From the NCBI GenBank assembly GCA_934247115.1, contig CAKQIY010000001.1, positions 62,001 through 126,000 on the forward strand: DNA of 64,000 nt, read 5' to 3'. Source of the stretch: an uncultured Coprococcus sp. GTDB lineage: Bacteria; Bacillota; Clostridia; Lachnospirales; Lachnospiraceae. This document shows positions 46,153 to 54,496 of this stretch, one piece after another (position 1 is the first letter of the stretch; each line of letters begins with the position of its first letter). The translations under genes were made by a program, and so were the position numbers. The notes beneath the pieces were generated by a model. That model was given only the letters and a program-made list of their open reading frames with translations, was not told where the DNA came from and did not search any database.

Positions 46153-46944
46153 TCATGAACTTTTCCATATAAACCATATAAGCAGCAAATGCAGGGGGTA
46201 AAACAGATAGAAGAAATACTTGAGCTTCATTCTTCCCCTCTCTCCGCTATACATATTGACAGGTATCATCGCAAGCAGAGCGTACATCTGATTCATGCCC
46301 AGGCAGAGAATGTATACCAGTGAACTGAGCACCACGATCTCCAGATTCTGCTTCCAGCTGTAATATAACCCGGTCCGCGCATCTGCTCCATGGCATGCAT
46401 GAACCATATCGCCACCGTCTTTGCCAGATATACTGCTCCGCTCCTTATCAAACAGATGAAACATAATGATGATTCCCACTCCTGCCATGCCATAGTCAAA
46501 TCTCAGGAACTCTGCAAGGAGTGCCACAGCCAGTGCTATCTCCACCCTCCATCTTCCGATGGGTCCCTTGCTCTCCAGGGCATATATCGCGAACAATCCC
46601 ACAGTCAGGGTAAAGAATATATTCTGAGCCTCCGGATACCATATCGTGTCATGCATTGCCAGATCAAAAGGCAGCTCGGACACCAATGCAAATATCCCAA
46701 GCCTCAGCAGATAGCGTCTCACATTGGACGTATGCAGCAACCCCTGGACAAGAAGAAATGCAAATATCGGAAACGCCAGACGTCCCACAGCCCGCATTAT
46801 GCAGTTGTTCCCCATGAATATGCCAGCATGATCTATCACCATACACGCACACGCTATTATCTTGAGTGCATTTGACGGCAATACACGCATCCCCTTATCC
46901 TGCATTTCCTCATCTGTTTCCATGCGCAGCATCCTATTATCCAT
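46153..46944 (-). CDS. TraX family membrane protein
   Basis: A polytopic membrane protein of about 263 residues with seven or eight hydrophobic segments. The family signature is SNALKIIACACMVIDHAGIFM and GRLAFPIFAFLLVQG, followed by SELPFDLAMHD and a terminal YPLHLLLI. TraX was first described as the acetylase of F pilin; chromosomal members in Clostridia are of unknown substrate. The ATG at 46944 has GGGAG five bases upstream; the upstream GTG is less likely. It follows the HIT gene with a terminator between. Confidence 0.88.
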   Translation of the reverse strand: MDNRMLRMETDEEMQDKGMRVLPSNALKIIACACMVIDHAGIFMGNNCIMRAVGRLAFPIFAFLLVQGLLHTSNVRRYLLRLGIFALVSELPFDLAMHDTIWYPEAQNIFFTLTVGLFAIYALESKGPIGRWRVEIALAVALLAEFLRFDYGMAGVGIIIMFHLFDKERSSISGKDGGDMVHACHGADARTGLYYSWKQNLEIVVLSSLVYILCLGMNQMYALLAMIPVNMYSGERGRMKLKYFFYLFYPLHLLLIWFIWKSS

Positions 46945-46972
46945 CCAGTCTCCCACTTTCTAAACAGAAAAA

Positions 46973-47002
46973 CAGCACATGACTTTTGTTCATCATGTGC
47001 TG
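46973..47002 (-). terminator. Terminator of the HIT gene
   Basis: CAGCACATGA (46973-46982) pairs with TCATGTGCTG (46993-47002); TTTTTCTG follows on the minus strand. Confidence 0.9.
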
Positions 47003-47041
47003 CTCTTCTCTCAAAACCTTATATATTCTATCTCCAATCGC

Positions 47042-47458
47042 CTAGATTCTCTTTCTGAGAGCCTTAGACAATGTTGACAGCTCCTCTGTGTCAGCCTTAC
47101 CCGGCACCCATGTCATAGTCACATTGTCCTTGATGTATCTTGGAACAAGGTGCATATGAAAATGGAATACAGTCTGACCTGCTGCTTCACCGTTGTTCTG
47201 AAGTATATTCAGTCCGTCAGGATTCAGCTCAGCCTTCTGCGCCTTTGCCACCTCTGTAGCTATAGTAAATATCTTGGCTGCTGTCTCAGCATCCATGCTG
47301 TATATATTGTCAAAATGTTCTTTCGGTATTATAAGAGCATGTCCCTTATTTGCAGGATTCACATCAAGTATTACTCTGCAGATACTGTCTTCATATACAG
47401 TGGCTGATGGAATCTCACCATTGGCTATCTTACAAAAAATGCAATCGTCCTTATTCAT
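47042..47458 (-). CDS. HIT family nucleotide-binding hydrolase
   Basis: A 138-residue protein of the HinT/Fhit superfamily, cytoplasmic, which removes the leaving group from nucleoside phosphoramidates or dinucleotides. The catalytic HIT triad is HFHMHLVP (about 97-104), and the N-terminal CIFCKIANGEIPS fits the zinc-binding form. No gene partner gives a specific substrate. Confidence 0.93.
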   Translation of the reverse strand: MNKDDCIFCKIANGEIPSATVYEDSICRVILDVNPANKGHALIIPKEHFDNIYSMDAETAAKIFTIATEVAKAQKAELNPDGLNILQNNGEAAGQTVFHFHMHLVPRYIKDNVTMTWVPGKADTEELSTLSKALRKRI

Positions 47459-47523
47459 ATAAGTTTTACCTCCTCAAAGCCTCTATATATTGTAAACCAT
47501 CTGACAAAAATTTACAAGTCCGA

Positions 47524-48357
47524 CTAATATAGTATGGATCTGTAAAAATCTGTCTTTCTGTCCCGGCCCTGGGGAAATACCTTTCGTGCAGCCTCAACAA
47601 CTGCAGGATCTACATCCGCCACCAGAAGATCATCGCTGACGCGCTCAGCCACTTCTCTGCCATAGCAGTCAAATATATGTGAGCTTGGAATATAATTCTG
47701 TCCATTGCCATAGCCTGTCCTGTTCACTCCTATAACATAAGCCTGATTCTCTATAGCCCTGGCTCTCAGCAGTGCTTCCCACTGCGGAACCCTCTGCTCC
47801 GGCCAGTTGGCTATGACCATGGCCGCATCGTATCTGTCCCTCGCCGCAGAAAATATCTCCGGGAACCTGAGGTCATAACATATATATCCGCCAACCCTCA
47901 TGTCTTTGAACTTCGCCTGACACAGCCTGTCTCCCGCATGGTACACCCTGTCCTCCCCGCTTATGGAGAATGGATGTATCTTGGAATAATCCATGATGAG
48001 GTTATCACCATCCACGAGGGCAAGCTTATTCTCGTATACTTTCCTGCCCCCATCATCGAACACAGGGCTTCCGTCAGCCATGGATGCCTCTATATATCCA
48101 AATGCCATTCCCATGCCATATTGTCTGCTGTTCTTCATGAAGAATGATATGCTCTCCGGTATCCGTCCATCCCTGTACGCCTCACTCATACTCTCGGGTC
48201 TCATAGTAAATCCCGCAAGCGTCATCTCCGGAAACGCCAGAAGCTCCACACCATTTTCTCTGGCGTGTTCCATAGCCTTAACACATCTCTCCATGGATGC
48301 CGCCTTATCCTCATAAGCTATATCTATCTCAGTAACTCCAACTCTTACCACAGTCAT
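47524..48357 (-). CDS. Nitrilase-superfamily amidohydrolase (omega-amidase-like)
   Basis: Carbon-nitrogen hydrolase of 277 residues. The Glu-Lys-Cys triad is visible as AFPEMTLAGF (Glu43), YSKIHPF (Lys of the second motif) and GGYICYDLRFPE (Cys). The last pattern (YDLRFPE) and length resemble YafV/Nit2 omega-amidases, which convert alpha-ketoglutaramate or succinamate; other small amides cannot be excluded. It is divergent from bioY, 100 bases from its 5' frame and on the far side of the BirA operators. Confidence 0.88.
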   Translation of the reverse strand: MTVVRVGVTEIDIAYEDKAASMERCVKAMEHARENGVELLAFPEMTLAGFTMRPESMSEAYRDGRIPESISFFMKNSRQYGMGMAFGYIEASMADGSPVFDDGGRKVYENKLALVDGDNLIMDYSKIHPFSISGEDRVYHAGDRLCQAKFKDMRVGGYICYDLRFPEIFSAARDRYDAAMVIANWPEQRVPQWEALLRARAIENQAYVIGVNRTGYGNGQNYIPSSHIFDCYGREVAERVSDDLLVADVDPAVVEAARKVFPQGRDRKTDFYRSILY

Positions 48358-48511
48358 CCTCCCTCGCCATCGCTGTGCAATCCGCCACAGCAGTGTATTT
48401 TCTGTTATTTTACAATATTATTCTGCCATAATAAATATACAGTAACAACATCTTAACAACATATGTCATTTAGCCCTGTACTCCTTATATTATTAATCTC
48501 GCAGAAGCAAA

Positions 48512-48543
48512 TGTTAACCATATTGCATATTTTATGGTTGACA
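48512..48543. promoter_or_regulatory. BirA-type operator 1 at bioY
   Basis: TGTTAACCA at 48512-48520 and TGGTTGACA at 48535-48543 form an inverted repeat typical of Firmicute BirA sites. The right arm contains the -35 TTGACA of bioY. Confidence 0.8.
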
Positions 48544-48566
48544 TTTGTAGGTAACATATATATAAT
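48538..48566 (+). promoter_or_regulatory. Promoter of bioY
   Basis: TTGACA at 48538-48543 and TATAAT at 48561-48566, spacer 17, flanked and overlapped by the two operators. The rest of 48358-48684 holds a leader of about 100 bases with no other feature. Confidence 0.85.
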
Positions 48567-48597
48567 GTCAACCATAGCCCTTGTGTATAGGTTAACA
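48566..48597. promoter_or_regulatory. BirA-type operator 2 at bioY
   Basis: TGTCAACCA at 48566-48574 and GGTTAACA at 48590-48597 repeat the first operator just past the -10, so a bound repressor would cover the start site. Confidence 0.8.
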
Positions 48598-48684
48598 ATC
48601 CAGGCAGTATTTGACATCAGCCCGTCAATATGCCTGGATTTGTTACGAATACACATCAATCATACTAATTGGAGGACATCTAAA

Positions 48685-49254
48685 ATGAAAAACAAATTTA
48701 CAACCGTAGAACTGGTCATGATGGCTATGTTCACCGCTATCCTGTGTGTGTCAGCTTATCTGAGTATACCGACACCACTTCCTAACGCAGCTCATATCAC
48801 GCTGCTCAACTTCATGATCATTCTTATAGCTCTTGTATTCGAGCTCAGGGACTCAACCATCATCATTGCTCTGTGGATGATACTCGGCGCAATCGGCGTT
48901 CCGGTATTCATCGGAGGTGGCTCAGGTCTCGGATACCTGTTCGGAGTATTTGGCGGATATACATTCTCATTCCTGATCGCATCAATCTTCATCGGTCTTG
49001 TAAAGGGCAAAAAGTATAACAGGATCATATATACTATCATTGCCATCGCCGGAGTCGTAATCATCGATATCATAGGTATGGTATGGTGGAAGTTCAATGG
49101 TAACCTCAACTGGAAAACTGCATTCCTTTCAGGATTCGTTGCTTTTATTCCACTTGATCTCGTAAAAGCTGTGATCGCAGCACAGATAGTTCCACTGTTC
49201 ATCAAGCTTCTGCCTGACAGAGCGGAGGATAAGGTGGCTGCAGAGGCAGAATAA
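48685..49254 (+). CDS. bioY: Biotin ECF transporter substrate-binding subunit BioY
   Basis: Six-segment membrane protein of 189 residues that binds biotin and works with shared EcfA/EcfT subunits encoded elsewhere. The hallmark AMFTAILCVSAYLSIPTPLPNAAHITLLNF and GALGIP-like GAIGVPVFIGGGSGLGYLFGVFGGY are clear. ATG 48685 follows GGAGG by nine bases; upstream in-frame codons would run through the operators and are rejected. Two BirA-like sites imply repression when biotin is sufficient. Confidence 0.95.
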   Translation: MKNKFTTVELVMMAMFTAILCVSAYLSIPTPLPNAAHITLLNFMIILIALVFELRDSTIIIALWMILGAIGVPVFIGGGSGLGYLFGVFGGYTFSFLIASIFIGLVKGKKYNRIIYTIIAIAGVVIIDIIGMVWWKFNGNLNWKTAFLSGFVAFIPLDLVKAVIAAQIVPLFIKLLPDRAEDKVAAEAE

Positions 49255-49283
49255 ACCCTCATCCACACCGGGAAACCATAAAG

Positions 49284-49320
49284 TAGCCGTCAGCACGTAT
49301 TGTAGCTGACGGCTATTTTT
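49284..49320 (+). terminator. Terminator of bioY
   Basis: TAGCCGTCAGC (49284-49294) pairs with GCTGACGGCTA (49305-49315), followed by TTTTT. Confidence 0.92.
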
Positions 49321-49342
49321 GTGTCTCTATATGGCAAGTTGT

Positions 49343-49364
49343 TTTAGTAAATATATTTACTAAA
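49343..49364. promoter_or_regulatory. Perfect 22-base palindrome upstream of the XRE gene
   Basis: TTTAGTAAATA and its exact complement meet without a gap, about 50 bases before the XRE start. It is a likely operator, possibly for the regulator itself. Confidence 0.6.
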
Positions 49365-49412
49365 TTCCCGGTCTGTCCCGACTCCTATGCTATCATTTTG
49401 TCAGGTGATTAA

Positions 49413-49745
49413 ATGATTTATGACGATATAGAACAGGAGAAACGTTATATACAGCGAATACGCGAGCTCAGGGAAGACCACGACTTTTCACAGCAGTACG
49501 TGGCTGATTTTTTATGCACTTCTCAGACCATGTACGCCCGCTACGAGCGCGATGCAAGTGCTATGCCTATACGTCATCTCATATATCTGTCCAAGCTGTA
49601 TAAAGTGTCTACAGACTATATACTGGGTCTCACTGATATTCCACTTCCAGCATCCAGACTGTGTCATGACGAAGCTGCTGCCACAGGCACAAAGTCTGAC
49701 GACAGATACAATATCCGCTGGCGGACCACCGGACAGAATCACTGA
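49413..49745 (+). CDS. XRE family transcriptional regulator
   Basis: A 110-residue protein with one helix-turn-helix of the Cro/CI type (about 13-70; IRELREDHDFSQQYVADFLCTSQTMYARYERDASAMPIRHLIYLSKLYKVSTDYILGL). The C-terminal 40 residues are polar with no known effector domain. AGGTGA precedes the ATG. Its stop overlaps the stop region of the convergent SipL-like gene by seven bases. A perfect palindrome upstream suggests autoregulation. Confidence 0.85.
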   Translation: MIYDDIEQEKRYIQRIRELREDHDFSQQYVADFLCTSQTMYARYERDASAMPIRHLIYLSKLYKVSTDYILGLTDIPLPASRLCHDEAAATGTKSDDRYNIRWRTTGQNH

Positions 49746-51304
49746 CCTGACGCGCATTTAACAACTATCAGCTTATCACCCTTATGTATCTCATCATTTT
49801 CGAGATTGTTCACCTTGCGTATGGAGTCCAGACTTGAGTAATATTCCTTGGCTATTGACCATATGCTGTCGCCATCCTTCACAACATATCCCACTATTCC
49901 AGGTGATGCCGCCTTGCGCTTCATATCCACCGGCGATATATCCATATCCTCTATAATTTCTATCTTCTTACGGGTAAATATAGTGATGGCCATATCCACT
50001 ATGGCTTTGATCTCAACCTCATCACTCCCCGGCAGAGTAGCAGTGATCTGGTTCAACGTAGGAGTTATCCTTATGGAGTCCTGTGACCTGAGCGGAACCG
50101 TCTCCACCCTGTAGGTAAATGGTGATGCTATCTCCATCTGACACAGCGGACGGCTGTCATCTGACGACACATACAGCACAGCAGCCTTGACTGCCCCCTC
50201 CACGACCACTGCATCATCCACCGGCTGCACCTCATCTATGTCCACACTTCCCGTAACATTGACTATCTGCATGACTGATGGCTGGCTGCTCTTAAGCCGC
50301 TCCTTGCGTGTGACTCTGGTCTTGGCGTTATTTCTCATGAGAAGATTCTCGTAGCTGAAGCTGCTTCGCACTGGCTCCACCTGGGCAGAATATGAGAACA
50401 TATCCTTCAACAGATCCGCCTCCACATCCTCATACACCTTTATATCCACATTCAGGCTGCTCTCGATCTGAAGCACCCTGTCCTCCCCATCATCGTCAGC
50501 CCTGACTGTCACAGAGCCCCTCCCGACGGATATGATATCATCCAGTATCATATCCTCATCTATACCGTCACAGCTTATGGTATCCTGAAATTCCCTGGTG
50601 GCATTCATATACTGCACCGGTGCCAGTTCATCCTCCGGCTTATATATGACAAATACATCCATTCTTCCACGTATATGTACTCCCACATCAGTGGCTTTGC
50701 TGTCCAGTTCCGAGAATGTTATCTGATCCCACAGAACCTTTCCTATATTCGGCTTATTTGCCGGAATCTCTATATCCTCCTTTATCTTCATGATATCCTT
50801 GGAGCTTGCCACAACATTGGTGAAGCACACCTTTTCCGTCATACACTCTATGCCTGATCCGTTGGCTATACCTGTAGCCCCCTCAGCTGTGACCTGTTGG
50901 CATGCCCACACCTTTATGCCTACCAGTCCCCTGACCTCATATTTGCGGGAATTGATGACTGTCACATACAGATCCTCCAGAAGCCCCTGTATGGACACCT
51001 TATCCCCCGGCTCCAGACCATCCGAATTGATGATCTCCTCAAATGGCAGATCACCCTCCTGACTTTCAAATACATCATTTTCCCGGTCTGTCTGGTACAA
51101 TATTGCATAGTTCACAATGCCTGTTATCCTGACTCTGTTCTCCATTACATCGATATCCTCTACAGATATCTGTCCCTTGCTGGCTATGAGCCTGTCTATG
51201 TCTCCCTTTGCATCGGGCACATTGAAATCATCATCTACTGTAAATTCCATATATTTTGCAGCCTTCAGATTCGTTGTCGTGATCCTGTTCTTAGTAAGCT
51301 CCAT
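49739..51304 (-). CDS. SipL-like protein (DUF3794 repeats plus LysM)
   Basis: A 521-residue protein with DUF3794/SPOCS-type beta repeats (VDDDFNVPDAKGDIDRLIASKG at the start; later units near 200-300 and 340-440) and a C-terminal LysM domain (about 472-517; YVVKDGDSIWSIAKEYYSSLDSIRKVNNL). This is the architecture of SipL, the clostridial counterpart of SpoVID that links SpoIVA to the spore coat. The gene thus hints at a sporulation capacity or its remains. It is preceded by a PrcB-like lipoprotein gene, and overlaps the XRE gene tail to tail. Confidence 0.85.
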   Translation of the reverse strand: MELTKNRITTTNLKAAKYMEFTVDDDFNVPDAKGDIDRLIASKGQISVEDIDVMENRVRITGIVNYAILYQTDRENDVFESQEGDLPFEEIINSDGLEPGDKVSIQGLLEDLYVTVINSRKYEVRGLVGIKVWACQQVTAEGATGIANGSGIECMTEKVCFTNVVASSKDIMKIKEDIEIPANKPNIGKVLWDQITFSELDSKATDVGVHIRGRMDVFVIYKPEDELAPVQYMNATREFQDTISCDGIDEDMILDDIISVGRGSVTVRADDDGEDRVLQIESSLNVDIKVYEDVEADLLKDMFSYSAQVEPVRSSFSYENLLMRNNAKTRVTRKERLKSSQPSVMQIVNVTGSVDIDEVQPVDDAVVVEGAVKAAVLYVSSDDSRPLCQMEIASPFTYRVETVPLRSQDSIRITPTLNQITATLPGSDEVEIKAIVDMAITIFTRKKIEIIEDMDISPVDMKRKAASPGIVGYVVKDGDSIWSIAKEYYSSLDSIRKVNNLENDEIHKGDKLIVVKCASGQ

Positions 51305-51346
51305 ATTTTCCCCACCTTATTTTTATTTCGTCTTGATATACACTTT

Positions 51347-51796
51347 CTACCTGAATACTACCGGCAGATCCATCTTGATGATCCTGACCACTATATAAGG
51401 GAATGATACATTATCTCCCGCCACACCATCCGTCGGTGTAGCCACCTGTCTGAGCACACCCTTTACATAGATCGCATTGTCATCCTTGTACATCTCATCA
51501 AGGGTCACTCCCACATCATCTCTCTCCTGCATACCGGCAGCTATTACTATGTACGTGTATGTGCTGTTGGAATACACCAGATTAAACGGCTTCTCCTTCT
51601 TTCTGTCAATTATGGCCACCAGCTCATCCGGGAGCATGGATTCATCACACACATCATACAGCAGGGCCTCACCAGAGTCTGCCACATCGAATCTTGCACA
51701 GCCCACGCAGAATATCATAAGCTCAAGTGCCACCACCAGCAGGAATGTAAGCCTGCCGCACATCCGTCCTCTCATATACGCTTCTTTATTGTCCAC
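51347..51796 (-). CDS. PrcB-like lipoprotein
   Basis: About 149 residues from a GTG at 51796, which has GGAGGTG six bases upstream; the longer frame from 51970 has no site and crosses the aspS terminator. Signal core LLVVALELMIFCVG ends with a lipobox-like cysteine (VGCARF). The C-terminal half (YTYIVIAAGMQERDDVGVTLDEMYKDDNAIYVKGVLRQVATPTDGV...FPYIVVRI) fits the PrcB_C fold, named from a protease-complex subunit of Treponema. Role here unknown. It lies 42 bases upstream of the SipL-like gene on the same strand. Confidence 0.75.
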   Translation of the reverse strand: MDNKEAYMRGRMCGRLTFLLVVALELMIFCVGCARFDVADSGEALLYDVCDESMLPDELVAIIDRKKEKPFNLVYSNSTYTYIVIAAGMQERDDVGVTLDEMYKDDNAIYVKGVLRQVATPTDGVAGDNVSFPYIVVRIIKMDLPVVFR

Positions 51797-51924
51797 ATGT
51801 ATCACCTCCGACATAAATATGGTCAGTGTGCACCGGTCAACGGCCACTTCACACTCTTTTGTATAATATATGCCCGGGGCACTGCTGATATTACTAAAAC
51901 GCTTGCCGCTAGGCACACGTAGAA

Positions 51925-51960
51925 AAAACGGGATATCCACTGTCATGGATATCCCGTTTT
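51925..51960 (-). terminator. Terminator of aspS
   Basis: A perfect 15-base stem (51925-51939 with 51946-51960), six-base loop and T run on the minus strand. It ends the recJ-to-aspS run. Confidence 0.93.
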
Positions 51961-51993
51961 GTATTGCCACTATATAACTGTATCGTATACGGA

Positions 51994-53826
51994 TTACTCA
52001 GCGTCTGCAGATTCTTTCTTCTCTGCTTCAATCTCTGCCTCAGCCTCAGGTGTGACCTCTATTCCAAGCTCAGCGAGCTGCTTGTCATCTACATAGTCAG
52101 GTGCATTTGTCATGAGACATGATGCATCCTTCACCTTAGGGAATGCGATCACGTCACGGATAGAATCCTGCTTTGCCATGAGCATGACCAGACGGTCAAG
52201 TCCATAGGCAAGTCCTGCGTGAGGTGGTACTCCGTACTTGAATGCATCCAGAAGGAATCCGAATCTCTCGTGAGCCTGAGCCTTTGTGAAGCCAAGGCAC
52301 TCGAACATCTTCTCCTGTATATCATCCTGATGGATTCTGACTGAACCTCCACCGATCTCATTTCCATTTAATACTATATCATAAGCCTTTGCACGAACCC
52401 TGCCCGGATCAGAATCGATATACTGAAGATCCTCCTCCATAGGCATGGTGAATGGATGGTGCATAGCTGTGAATCTGTTCTCCTCATCTGACCACTCAAG
52501 AAGTGGGAACTCTGTGATCCATACGAATCTGTATACATTCTTATCCACGAGTCCCATGAGCTCTGCCAGATGGCATCTGAGTGCACCGAGAACTGTCCAT
52601 ACAACCTTTGTCTTGTCCGCAGCGAACAGAAGAAGGTCGCCCGGCTTTCCATCCATGGCTGCCACAAGGGCGTTCATCTGCTCCTCTGTCATGAACTTGG
52701 CAAATGATGACTTATAGCTTCCATCCTCGTTGATAACTATATATGCAAGCCCCTTTGCGCCGTATGTCTTTGCATACTCAATAAGGGCATCTATCTTCTT
52801 TCTAGGCATGCTTCCCTGTCCCTCGGCATTGATACCGCGAACTGTTCCGCCATTTGCAAGGGCACCTGTGAATACGCCGAACTCACAGTCCTTGACAATA
52901 TCGCTGACATCCTTGAGTTCAAGACCGAATCTGAGGTCTGGCTTATCTGAACCAAATCTGTCCATTGCCTCCTGCCATGTCATTCTCTGGATAGGAAGCT
53001 GGATGTCCAGGTCAAGTATCTCCTTGAAGAGCTTTGCAAGCAGACGCTCATTCACATCTATGACATCGTCAACGTCCACAAATGAGAGCTCCATATCCAT
53101 CTGTGTAAACTCTGGCTGTCTGTCTGCACGGAGATCCTCGTCACGGAAGCATCTTGCGATCTGGAAGTATCTGTCGTAACCAGAGCACATAAGAAGCTGC
53201 TTGAAGAGCTGTGGTGACTGTGGCAGAGCGTAGAATGTACCAGGGTGTACACGGCTTGGTACAAGATAATCTCTCGCTCCCTCTGGTGTTGACTTGGTCA
53301 GCATAGGTGTCTCTATCTCAAGGAATCCCTCGTCTGCCATGAACTGTCTGGCGATGGTAGCTACCTTACTCTTCATGATAAGATTCCTCTGGAGGTCAGG
53401 ACGTCTGAGGTCGAGATATCTGTACTTGAGTCTTATCTCCTCCTTGGTCTTGCTGTTCTCCTCTATAGGGAATGGAGGTGTCTCTGCCTCTGACAGTATA
53501 CGGAGACTGCTTGCAACAACCTCAATATCTCCGGTTGCAAGGTTCTCATTTACCGCGCCTGCACGCTTGCACACTGTTCCCTCGATGGCTGCAACGAACT
53601 CTGAACGAAGCTTTCCTGCCTTCTCGAAGCACTCTGCGCCACACTGTGACTCTTCAAATATAACCTGTAATATTCCACTTCTATCTCGAAGATCTACAAA
53701 GATTATTCCACCTTTATTTCTGCTCTTCTGAACCCAGCCCATCACGGTGACCTTCTCACCTATGTTAGCACTGCTAACCTCTGTACATCTGTGGCTTCTC
53801 TTAAGCCCCTGCATAGATTCTGCCAT
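51994..53826 (-). CDS. aspS: Aspartyl-tRNA synthetase
   Basis: Class II synthetase of 610 residues: N-terminal OB domain (KVTVMGWVQKSRNKGGIIFVDLRDRSG), catalytic core with motif 2 (FQIARCFRDEDLRADRQPEFTQMD), the bacterial insertion domain, and motif 3 (GVPPHAGLAYGLDRLVMLM). AGGAGG lies about 11 bases ahead of ATG 53826. A short acidic C-terminal tail (PEAEAEIEAEKKESADAE) exceeds the family norm. hisS, its usual partner, is absent; an HD-GYP gene lies upstream instead. Confidence 0.96.
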   Translation of the reverse strand: MAESMQGLKRSHRCTEVSSANIGEKVTVMGWVQKSRNKGGIIFVDLRDRSGILQVIFEESQCGAECFEKAGKLRSEFVAAIEGTVCKRAGAVNENLATGDIEVVASSLRILSEAETPPFPIEENSKTKEEIRLKYRYLDLRRPDLQRNLIMKSKVATIARQFMADEGFLEIETPMLTKSTPEGARDYLVPSRVHPGTFYALPQSPQLFKQLLMCSGYDRYFQIARCFRDEDLRADRQPEFTQMDMELSFVDVDDVIDVNERLLAKLFKEILDLDIQLPIQRMTWQEAMDRFGSDKPDLRFGLELKDVSDIVKDCEFGVFTGALANGGTVRGINAEGQGSMPRKKIDALIEYAKTYGAKGLAYIVINEDGSYKSSFAKFMTEEQMNALVAAMDGKPGDLLLFAADKTKVVWTVLGALRCHLAELMGLVDKNVYRFVWITEFPLLEWSDEENRFTAMHHPFTMPMEEDLQYIDSDPGRVRAKAYDIVLNGNEIGGGSVRIHQDDIQEKMFECLGFTKAQAHERFGFLLDAFKYGVPPHAGLAYGLDRLVMLMAKQDSIRDVIAFPKVKDASCLMTNAPDYVDDKQLAELGIEVTPEAEAEIEAEKKESADAE

Positions 53827-53881
53827 CTTACGCTATTCCTCCTAAATTAAAAAACTTTCCTTATGTCACTATACACTTTTT

Positions 53882-54496
53882 TCATCTTTCGTCAAGTCCC
53901 GGTATGCTTCCGTGGAGCACAGCATCCACTCTCTGCAGCACATCAGTCGTGTTGATCAGTCTCTGGAACGCCAGAAATACCTTCATATCAAAGTGCCTGA
54001 CCTCATCTATCACCATACCGAACGCTGTGTCTGCATCAAAGGCTTTCCTGTATGGCCTGTCACTTATCAGTGCACTGAACACATCGCACACCCTGATCAG
54101 GCGCGCACCAAGGGGAATATCATCCCCTCTCATTCTGTACGGATAACCCGAGCCATCATAATTCTCATGATGATAATGCACCATATCAACGATGTCAGAG
54201 TCATAGCCCTCCCGCTTCAATATATCCGCACCAAGTCTGGCATGAAGCCTGACATACCTCATCTCTTCAATCTTCATAGTGTTACGCTGCCGTCCATATA
54301 TATAAGGGCTGACCTGCAGCTTGCCCACATCGTGCAGCATTCCCGCCACAGCAACCTTGTGCACAAACACGTCATCACAATCAAGCTCCCTGGCCAGCTC
54401 TGACGCCAGTATACTAACGCACATCCCATGGCGCACCGCATCATTCATATCAACTGAATAGCATTCTTCTGCATCCTTCTCCAATGCTAATCCCAT
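53882..54496 (-). CDS. HD-GYP-like phosphohydrolase domain protein
   Basis: A 204-residue stand-alone HD-GYP-like domain. Metal ligands are visible in AVRHGMCVS, AGMLHDVGKLQVSPYIY and MVHYHHENYDGSGYP, the last being the HHE-xx-DGxGYP signature of cyclic di-GMP phosphodiesterases. No receiver or sensory domain is attached. Catalytic activity is an inference. Its start overlaps the hemZ end by ten bases, so it is translated from the same mRNA. Confidence 0.85.
   Translation of the reverse strand: MGLALEKDAEECYSVDMNDAVRHGMCVSILASELARELDCDDVFVHKVAVAGMLHDVGKLQVSPYIYGRQRNTMKIEEMRYVRLHARLGADILKREGYDSDIVDMVHYHHENYDGSGYPYRMRGDDIPLGARLIRVCDVFSALISDRPYRKAFDADTAFGMVIDEVRHFDMKVFLAFQRLINTTDVLQRVDAVLHGSIPGLDER

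Noticed and set aside
48463..48684. 74-codon N-terminal extension of BioY
   Set aside because: It would translate the operators and promoter; GGAGG and ATG at 48685 match the family start.
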